Assembly (NCBI GenBank): GCA_001273335.1
Contig: LFWV01000030.1
Coordinates: 1 to 10,535, forward strand
Origin: a miscellaneous Crenarchaeota group-1 archaeon SG8-32-3
GTDB lineage: Archaea; Thermoproteota; Bathyarchaeia; Bathyarchaeales; Bathycorpusculaceae
Direction: 5' to 3'
DNA: 10,535 nucleotides
Below are positions 6,212 through 10,535 of the stretch, piece by piece. The notes under the pieces were generated by a model. That model saw only the letters and a list, made by a program, of their open reading frames with translations, was not told where the DNA came from and searched no databases. Numbering within the stretch: the first letter of the stretch is position 1; each line of letters starts with the position of its first letter. Position numbers and translations under genes: made by a program.

Positions 6212-7345
6212 TCACCAGGGTTGAGGCTCAGGCGGTTCAAAGGATTGCGACTGCCCATGTTTTGCCATGAGAACTGCGACTACGCCTATAATCGCCGCTA
6301 TGATAGCCACACCTATCAAGGCAGTTAAAAATAGAGGTAGCACCGTCGCGTTTTTTTCCCCACTCATTGCGCCCGTATATAACGTGTTACCGGACCAGCC
6401 AGCACGGATAGAGTGTGAGCCTGCAGTTTCAGCTATCCAAACGTATTCAAAATCTCCATTTGATTCTGTTGTTACTGTGCCTATCACGGTCCAAGCAGCG
6501 CCGTTAATTTTCGCGTAAAGCGTTACGTTTTCGTTCAGAGTTTGAGGTGCAAGTTGACCTCCTATAACTATTGGACTGTTTTGAAGGGAGATAATTGGTG
6601 ACACTTCCAGAGACAGAGTACTTGGATTCATTGCTGTGAAGCTCGCGGAGACCTGTCCAGGCGCTACTTGCTCAGCGTCTTCGAGAGGTATCACTTCTGC
6701 TGAGACCTGTTTCAGATCTGGTGGGCACTCGCCGACTCGCCAGCCATCTTCCCAGTTTCCACCTGTGCACTCCGCAACATAATATCTCTTGCCATCCCGT
6801 GTCACGTAGTAAACGCTGTCTCTATTGTCTTCTGGGGCACTGGAGAGAGATACTCCGATGTTCATGTGACTTTGCTCTTCATAATACAAGAGCACTACAT
6901 CCAGACCTCCAGCCTTGATTATCGAGGCAGTAATAAAAGAGAAAAGGTCGCAGTCGCCTTGATTGTTCGCCATTGTTTCAACGGGGTATTTAGCCGGTGT
7001 GGTTTCCACGTAGGTTATTTGATGTACTATCATAAGCGCTCCGTTAGTGAAGTCTTCCTCGTTATCGTAGATTTCCCAGAGTCTGTCAGCTATGGGCTGC
7101 AAGGCGTATGGAGTCACAAAAGTTGAAAACTCGCTGCTTGAGGCTAATCTATGGCTTTTTTCCGCGTAGTATTCTTGGAGATTTTCCGGGATTGCTACAT
7201 TAAGCTCATAGGTTATGTTGCCCTCTGGTTTGCTTAGGAGTTGATAACTGAGTGTTCGGTCTTGTGCTCTGCTGGGCGAGACTGCTGAGAACAAGATTAG
7301 TGTTATTGCGAGTATTAGTGTTATTTTTGCCAGTTTAGAGTTCAT
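6212..7345 (-). CDS. Membrane-anchored extracellular transglutaminase-fold protein with Ig-like domain
   Basis: This 377-residue surface protein begins with a signal sequence (hydrophobic residues 7-22, likely cleavage after SRA at 25-27). A transglutaminase-like cysteine-peptidase fold spans about 80-215. Its catalytic triad can be placed as Cys132 in NNQGDCDLFSF, His160 in SHMNIGV and Glu192 in YYVAECTG, where many relatives have Asp. An all-beta segment at about 245-335, with VIGGQLAP, VTLYAKINGAAW and SGNTLYTG, resembles an Ig-like repeat of surface proteins. A transmembrane helix (about 336-361) and a short polar, Pro-rich tail ending PEPQPW follow. The enzyme part would face outward and hydrolyse or rearrange peptide bonds or act as a transamidase; the substrate is unknown. 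It lies 81 nt after a CinA-like gene on the same strand. The ATG has only GAGAAAG upstream. Fold assignment is good from the triad spacing; activity is inferred. Confidence 0.8.
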   Translation of the reverse strand: MNSKLAKITLILAITLILFSAVSPSRAQDRTLSYQLLSKPEGNITYELNVAIPENLQEYYAEKSHRLASSSEFSTFVTPYALQPIADRLWEIYDNEEDFTNGALMIVHQITYVETTPAKYPVETMANNQGDCDLFSFITASIIKAGGLDVVLLYYEEQSHMNIGVSLSSAPEDNRDSVYYVTRDGKRYYVAECTGGNWEDGWRVGECPPDLKQVSAEVIPLEDAEQVAPGQVSASFTAMNPSTLSLEVSPIISLQNSPIVIGGQLAPQTLNENVTLYAKINGAAWTVIGTVTTESNGDFEYVWIAETAGSHSIRAGWSGNTLYTGAMSGEKNATVLPLFLTALIGVAIIAAIIGVVAVLMAKHGQSQSFEPPEPQPW

Positions 7346-7426
7346 GCTTTCTCAAATATTACTATTCACGACTTCTTATTAGCTGTTATGGACAATAGAT
7401 TACTACAGAAAATACCTAAACGCCGA

Positions 7427-8251
7427 TCAACCATAAACTATGAACTTGCCGTCAATATCCCCTACCAAACGGGAAAGACACATCACCGCTTTCCGCAGTT
7501 TCTCCTCAGCCCTTTCGTCATCATCCTCCGTGGTGGAAAAGTTAATCTCCAAGTGAGATTTGTCTTCCCTGCCTTTCGGATGCGATTTCACGTAAATACT
7601 TGGATTAGCCCGCATTACTTCGTCAATAAGCGGCGCCAAAGTTGACTCCATAACGCCGTCAACGTATACGTTTTTTTCGTAAAAAACGCTTTTGCCTGAT
7701 GCTTGCTTCAATAGTGGCGCTATGGCATCGTTAAAGATTGCTTTCATTTCCGAGGGAACACCTGGTAGCGCTATCAAAATTGTTTGTTCTGAGGTTACCT
7801 GAACTCCAGGTGCAGTTCCCACAGAGTTGGGAATCGGCTTAGCTTTTTCTGGTAACGTTGCCATCTTTACTCGCGCTCGCGTTAATTTAACTTCCTTTAT
7901 TCCTTCTTCCCTTGCGTATGCTTCGTATTTTTTCCGGATCATATTTAGCGCTTCAGTGTTGACTGCGAGTTTGCGGTTTAGTGCTTTTGCTATGCCTTCT
8001 AACGTTTTGTCGTCAAAGGTTGGTCCCAAACCTCCAGTGGTTATTGTGAAGTGTGGTTTGCGCCCGAGTGCTTCGCGGATTGTGTCAGCAATTTCGTTTG
8101 CGTCATCAGCTACAACTGTTACGCGCTTGACGGGTATTCCCAGATACGTGGCTTGTTTAGCTATCCACTGTGCATTAGTGTTTAACGTTTTGCCAATCAG
8201 AAGTTCATTACCCACGCAGATTACCTCCATGTTTCGGGTCATGGTGCTCAC
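7427..8251 (-). CDS. CinA N-terminal domain protein (COG1058, MoaB-fold, NMN deamidase-related)
   Basis: This 274-residue protein corresponds to the molybdopterin-binding/MoaB-like domain of CinA. Motifs include CVGNELLIGKTLNTNAQWIA (about 12-31), TTGGLGPTFDDKT (71-83) and IALPGVPSEMKAIF (about 159-172). CinA proteins take part in pyridine-nucleotide recycling: the N-terminal part has been linked to ADP-ribose hydrolysis and the C-terminal part deamidates NMN. Here the C-terminal amidase is absent, as usual for archaeal members, so NMN deamidation by this protein is doubtful. Three starts are close together: GTG at 8251, ATG at 8242 and ATG at 8230. The GTGAG at 8247-8251 is itself ribosome-site-like and would fit ATG 8242, giving 271 residues. 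A strong TATA box lies 45 nt upstream of the GTG. Family membership is secure; the biochemical role in archaea is not settled. Confidence 0.9.
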   Translation of the reverse strand: MSTMTRNMEVICVGNELLIGKTLNTNAQWIAKQATYLGIPVKRVTVVADDANEIADTIREALGRKPHFTITTGGLGPTFDDKTLEGIAKALNRKLAVNTEALNMIRKKYEAYAREEGIKEVKLTRARVKMATLPEKAKPIPNSVGTAPGVQVTSEQTILIALPGVPSEMKAIFNDAIAPLLKQASGKSVFYEKNVYVDGVMESTLAPLIDEVMRANPSIYVKSHPKGREDKSHLEINFSTTEDDDERAEEKLRKAVMCLSRLVGDIDGKFIVYG

Positions 8252-8290
8252 GGTTCAGAAAGGCTTATTGAAATGACAATGAGTGTTTCG

Positions 8291-8303
8291 CTTTTTATAC
8301 TAT
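8291..8303 (-). promoter_or_regulatory. TATA box for the CinA-like gene
   Basis: On the complement this reads ATAGTATAAAAAG, a near-ideal archaeal TATA element. Transcription would start near 8270, leaving a leader of about 20-28 nt before the candidate starts at 8251 and 8242. It separates this gene from the zinc-ribbon gene upstream. Confidence 0.6.
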
Positions 8304-8340
8304 TTGCTAACTAACCGCACATGAGAATTAGGTTCCGCGG

Positions 8341-8547
8341 TTATTTTTTCTTGCTTAGCCACCATTTCAGGTATTCTTTTCTCTTTTTTTGTCTTTCTTC
8401 TTCAGCCGATTCCACATTAGGTCTCAGTTTTTCGCGCAGTTCCCAAAGTTCCTGTTGCGTCACCGATAAGCCGCAGCTTTTACAGATGTAGTGTTTGGTG
8501 GCTATCGCATACTGCATGTCTCCACCGCATTCTGGGCAATACCGCAT
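8341..8547 (-). CDS. Small zinc-ribbon protein
   Basis: This 68-residue protein opens with a zinc ribbon: C4-x2-C7 (CPECGG) and C22-x2-C25 (CKSCG). A charged helical tail rich in Glu, Arg and Lys follows and ends YLKWWLSKKK. Four cysteines in two knuckles should bind one zinc. Such small ribbons occur in transcription factors, ribosome-associated proteins and unassigned archaeal proteins; I cannot choose among these. A longer frame reaches back to 8658, but the extra 37 residues look like translated AT-rich upstream DNA. A TATA-like TTTATGCTTA on the complement, at about 8568-8577, lies the right distance before ATG 8547 for a leaderless message, so the short form is preferred. The basic end could contact nucleic acid. 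Confidence 0.75.
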   Translation of the reverse strand: MRYCPECGGDMQYAIATKHYICKSCGLSVTQQELWELREKLRPNVESAEEERQKKRKEYLKWWLSKKK

Positions 8548-8567
8548 TGTTAGTTCACTGGAGAAAA

Positions 8568-8580
8568 TAAGCATAAATCG
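8568..8580 (-). promoter_or_regulatory. TATA-like element for the zinc-ribbon gene
   Basis: The complement reads CGATTTATGCTTA, centred about 27 nt before the ATG at 8547. This spacing implies a leaderless transcript and argues against the longer start at 8658. Confidence 0.4.
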
Positions 8581-8676
8581 AGATATTAGTTTTCGTGTTT
8601 TTTTTATTAGAAAAATAGGGAGTTTTGAGGGAGATGTCTCCACTTGGGGTTGGGTCAAAACCGGTTCTCGGCATTT

Positions 8677-9789
8677 TCAAGGATTTTGGTGCAAACCTGA
8701 GACACTCTTTTCTTTTTTTGAAGAACTTGCGGTTTCACCTTGAATGGCAGAGTACAGGAGTTGCAATTCTTTCTCTGTTATTTCTTCCTGCCATGATGTG
8801 AAGTTTGAGATTCTTTTTAGGCTCTCAATTAATCTTATGCTATTTTGTAAATGCTCTTCAACCCTGATGTATTCTTTTTTTTCTTTGGTGACATATACAG
8901 AAGATTGTCTATTAGACCAGTCTCCTGGCTGGTCTGAACCAGGGATGAATTCGGGTAGAAGCTTTTCCAAGGTTTTTAGATCTACTACACTTCCTAATTT
9001 TTTAATTTCTCCTGAGAAATTCCATAGGCTTTCGTCAATTCCATACATAGTCATGTCATAGTTATTGTGTGCTAATTCTGTTATATCTTCAATTGAAAAC
9101 GCTACCAGTTTTATTCCATGTCGCTTCACGGTTTCATTTATTGCTTTTAGAGCTGGAATTGAAATAAAACCATAAAGAATTATCTCTTTAATTGTAGATT
9201 TTACCTCTTTGCATTTTCTCACTATTCTTTCTATTGACTTCTGTCCAGTCTTGCCAGATGCTTCAGTGTCAGGTTTTAATAATGTAATTTCTTTTTGATG
9301 GGGAAGGCTCTCAAAATCTTCATAAACGATATTTAGTTCTTTATCTGATTCGTCACTGTGACTTCTATAAGAAGATTTTTCATATTTGGGACGTATCCAG
9401 ACGTCTTTAAATGCTCTTTCAGAATTTAACTTTCTGAAAGCTGTATGCAATTCATATCCCGGACCGGCTCGTAGGATGTTCTCGACAACTATTGAATCTT
9501 GGTTTGTTGAGGAGAGGCTTGTCAGTTGACTCATTGCTTTTGCAGCTTCCAAGGCTGCGTTAAATGCTTGATTCTCTAGGGATTTCCCAAAAATGTGGGG
9601 GTGACAGGCAATGTTTTTCCCTTCTTCTGTATCAATTATATATAATTCTTCAATCAGATCTGATCTATGTACTCTGAAAACGTTCGTAGAATCTTTCTGA
9701 TTCTCAATCTTGACCAAAGTTGTTGAGTCGACATCAATATTGTATTCAGATATTATTTTATCAATATCAGATTTTGGTAAATAATACAT
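8677..9789 (-). CDS. Diverged phosphoribosyltransferase-like protein (UPRT-like core)
   Basis: This 370-residue protein carries a type I phosphoribosyltransferase core resembling uracil phosphoribosyltransferase. ENILRAGPGYEL (103-114) matches the UPRT ILRAG loop. IVYEDFESLP (154-163) corresponds to the Y..kLP stretch before the PRPP strand. LLKPDTEASGKTG (170-182) fits the PRPP loop D-x3-[ST]-G-x-T, with the first of the usual two acidic residues replaced by Pro173. IKEIILYGFISIPALKAI (200-217) is the next strand and helix. MYGIDESLW (248-256) sits where UPRT has its base-recognition loop. The first 95 residues and the last 110 residues are not part of a minimal enzyme and I do not recognise them. 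The substrate base is unknown, and a non-salvage role is possible. A frame extends to 9813, but ATG 9789 has GAGGT 6 nt upstream and is preferred. It is divergent from a dCTP deaminase-family gene, in AT-rich DNA. Confidence 0.65.
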   Translation of the reverse strand: MYYLPKSDIDKIISEYNIDVDSTTLVKIENQKDSTNVFRVHRSDLIEELYIIDTEEGKNIACHPHIFGKSLENQAFNAALEAAKAMSQLTSLSSTNQDSIVVENILRAGPGYELHTAFRKLNSERAFKDVWIRPKYEKSSYRSHSDESDKELNIVYEDFESLPHQKEITLLKPDTEASGKTGQKSIERIVRKCKEVKSTIKEIILYGFISIPALKAINETVKRHGIKLVAFSIEDITELAHNNYDMTMYGIDESLWNFSGEIKKLGSVVDLKTLEKLLPEFIPGSDQPGDWSNRQSSVYVTKEKKEYIRVEEHLQNSIRLIESLKRISNFTSWQEEITEKELQLLYSAIQGETASSSKKEKSVSGLHQNP

Positions 9790-9795
9790 TAATTT

Positions 9796-9800
9796 ACCTC
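9796..9800 (-). promoter_or_regulatory. Ribosome binding site that fixes the PRTase-like start
   Basis: GAGGT on the complement lies 6 nt before ATG 9789. It is inside the reading frame of the longer alternative beginning at 9813, which has no such site, so translation most likely begins at 9789. Confidence 0.6.
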
Positions 9801-9813
9801 GGGTGAACCTCAT

Positions 9814-9919
9814 TATAACTGCAATTAGTAATAATTATCATTATTCTCTTTTTTATGTCTGCGTTCAAAAACTTTTCGCGTCTTCATAAAAAAATTTTTA
9901 ATGCGAACGTTTAGTTAAT
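9814..9919. promoter_or_regulatory. Divergent AT-rich promoter region (PRTase-like and dcd)
   Basis: On the plus strand, CATAAAAAAATTTTTAATG at 9885-9903 offers a TATA box for the dCTP deaminase-family gene. On the complement, ACATAAAAAAGAG at about 9848-9860 offers one for the PRTase-like gene, with a leader near 40 nt to ATG 9789. Both directions contain CATAAAAAA, so they may be co-regulated. Only low-complexity sequence surrounds these sites. Confidence 0.45.
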
Positions 9920-9952
9920 TTGAAGTCAAGAACAATTGTTTTAAAGAAGGTG

Positions 9953-10477
9953 ATGAAAATTACTGTTCTTTCAAAAGATGAAATACTAAGAAACATTAAG
10001 GAAGGAAAAATAGAACTAACACCTTTTAAAATAGACAACGTTGGACCTACGTCAATAGATTTGACTTTGGGAAACAAATTCAGAGTTTTTAGAAAAGTAA
10101 GGAAAATATTCCATATCACAGAAGATCTGAATTTTGAAGAGGTCACTAAAGTGATAGTTGTCAAAAACGATGATTATCTTCTTTTGATGCCCGGGGAACT
10201 AGTTCATGGTATTACAAAAGAAAAAATTCGCCTTTCTGAGGATTTGGCTGGATGGATAGAAGGTAGAAGCAGATTTGCCAGAATCGGTTTAATGATACAT
10301 GTGACAGCAGGGCTAGTTCAACCTTGTTGTAACAATAAACAAGTTCTAGAGATAAGCAATATGTCTCCAATGCCTATCGCTCTTTATCCTGGGACAAAGA
10401 TTTGTCAAATTGTTCTAGAGAGAATAGAAGGAAACGCAAAATACGAAGGGAGATTTAAAGATCAGATTAGTCCGTAG
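9953..10477 (+). CDS. dcd: dCTP deaminase family protein
   Basis: The 174-residue product belongs to the dCTP deaminase/dUTPase trimeric fold, which converts dCTP to dUTP (or to dUMP in bifunctional members) for dTTP synthesis. VLSKDEIL opens the family N-terminus and PTSIDLTLG (32-40) follows. GRSRFARIGL (104-113) supplies S106 and R110, HVTAG has A119, and VLEISN has E133, the expected catalytic general base. YEGRFKDQ (164-171) is the C-terminal lid that closes over the nucleotide. The turn before E133 reads VQPCCNNKQ where most relatives have D-P-G-F/W. Residue 123 is Gln at the position ten before the Glu that is usually Asp, so bifunctional dUMP formation is less certain. Homology begins at ATG 9953, just after AAGAAGGTG. 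A TTG at 9920 would add 11 residues and could start a leaderless message. Base composition is markedly AT-rich. Confidence 0.88.
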   Translation: MKITVLSKDEILRNIKEGKIELTPFKIDNVGPTSIDLTLGNKFRVFRKVRKIFHITEDLNFEEVTKVIVVKNDDYLLLMPGELVHGITKEKIRLSEDLAGWIEGRSRFARIGLMIHVTAGLVQPCCNNKQVLEISNMSPMPIALYPGTKICQIVLERIEGNAKYEGRFKDQISP

Positions 10478-10497
10478 CAGAGTCGCGTTTCCAAGAA

Positions 10498-10535
10498 AGA
10501 GGGGGGTTGCGAGTGATATCTCCACTGAGGGTAGG
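10498..10535 (+). CDS. Probable start of a further gene, cut by the window end
   Basis: AGAGGGGGG at 10498-10506 is a strong ribosome site. It is followed 6 nt later by GTG at 10513 (an in-frame TTG is at 10507), opening a frame read as VISPLRV that stays open to the window end. It follows the dcd stop by about 35 nt on the same strand, so it may be co-transcribed. Seven codons are too few to name a product. Confidence 0.35.

Noticed and set aside
6097..6328. Plus-strand frame beginning at 6119 after the glycosyltransferase
   Set aside because: It runs into the opposite-strand transglutaminase-fold gene and reads as low-quality sequence; the gap itself holds only a short imperfect repeat.
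9242..9275. GKTGQKS in the PRTase-like protein read as a Walker A P-loop
   Set aside because: The required Gly five residues before GK is missing, and the surrounding pattern fits a PRPP loop better.
1..10535. tRNA, rRNA, CRISPR array or insertion sequence
   Set aside because: I looked for T-arm motifs, regularly spaced repeats, terminal inverted repeats and transposase motifs and found none.

Overview
This window looks like a piece of an archaeal chromosome, possibly Bathyarchaeia or another Thermoproteota-like lineage. The archaeal call rests on TATA-like boxes placed about 26 nt before expected transcript starts, very short or absent leaders, GAGGA/GAGGT/GGTGA-type ribosome sites, TTG and GTG starts, a stand-alone CinA-type domain, and an MJ1611-type GH57 enzyme beside GT-B glycosyltransferases. 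The lineage is an inference from gene content only. I see no rRNA, tRNA, CRISPR array or insertion sequence.

Layout. 1-575 (-): 5' part of a phosphorylating glyceraldehyde-3-phosphate dehydrogenase of the bacterial class I type, cut by the window edge. 576-881: no convincing gene. 882-1100 (-) and 1205-2158 (+): a divergent pair encoding a two-helix small membrane protein and an unrecognised membrane protein with about eight helices. 2389-6096 (+): an alpha-glucan block made of a GH57 amylase-type enzyme with both catalytic acids, a small winged-helix-like protein with its own TATA box, a glycosyltransferase reduced to its N-terminal lobe, and a complete GT-B glycosyltransferase whose start overlaps the truncated gene by GTGA. 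6212-8547 (-): a membrane-anchored extracellular transglutaminase-fold protein with an Ig-like domain, a CinA N-domain/MoaB-fold protein (COG1058), and a small zinc-ribbon protein. 8677-10477: an AT-rich segment with a divergent pair, a diverged phosphoribosyltransferase-like protein (-) and a dCTP deaminase-family protein (+). A further reading frame probably begins at about 10513.

How the genes may work together. The GH57 enzyme and the two glycosyltransferases fit intracellular storage-glucan (glycogen-like) turnover, and GAPDH would act downstream in glycolysis or gluconeogenesis. The most unusual element is the N-lobe-only glycosyltransferase. It has lost the nucleotide-sugar-binding lobe and the usual active-site His and Gly-Gly positions, but it keeps a counterpart of the C-terminal helix that packs back on the N lobe. 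This looks like a shaped accessory or regulatory subunit rather than decay. The second point of interest is the phosphoribosyltransferase-like gene facing a dCTP deaminase across a short AT-rich promoter region, which suggests a nucleotide-metabolism or nucleotide-based stress/defence module of possibly foreign origin.
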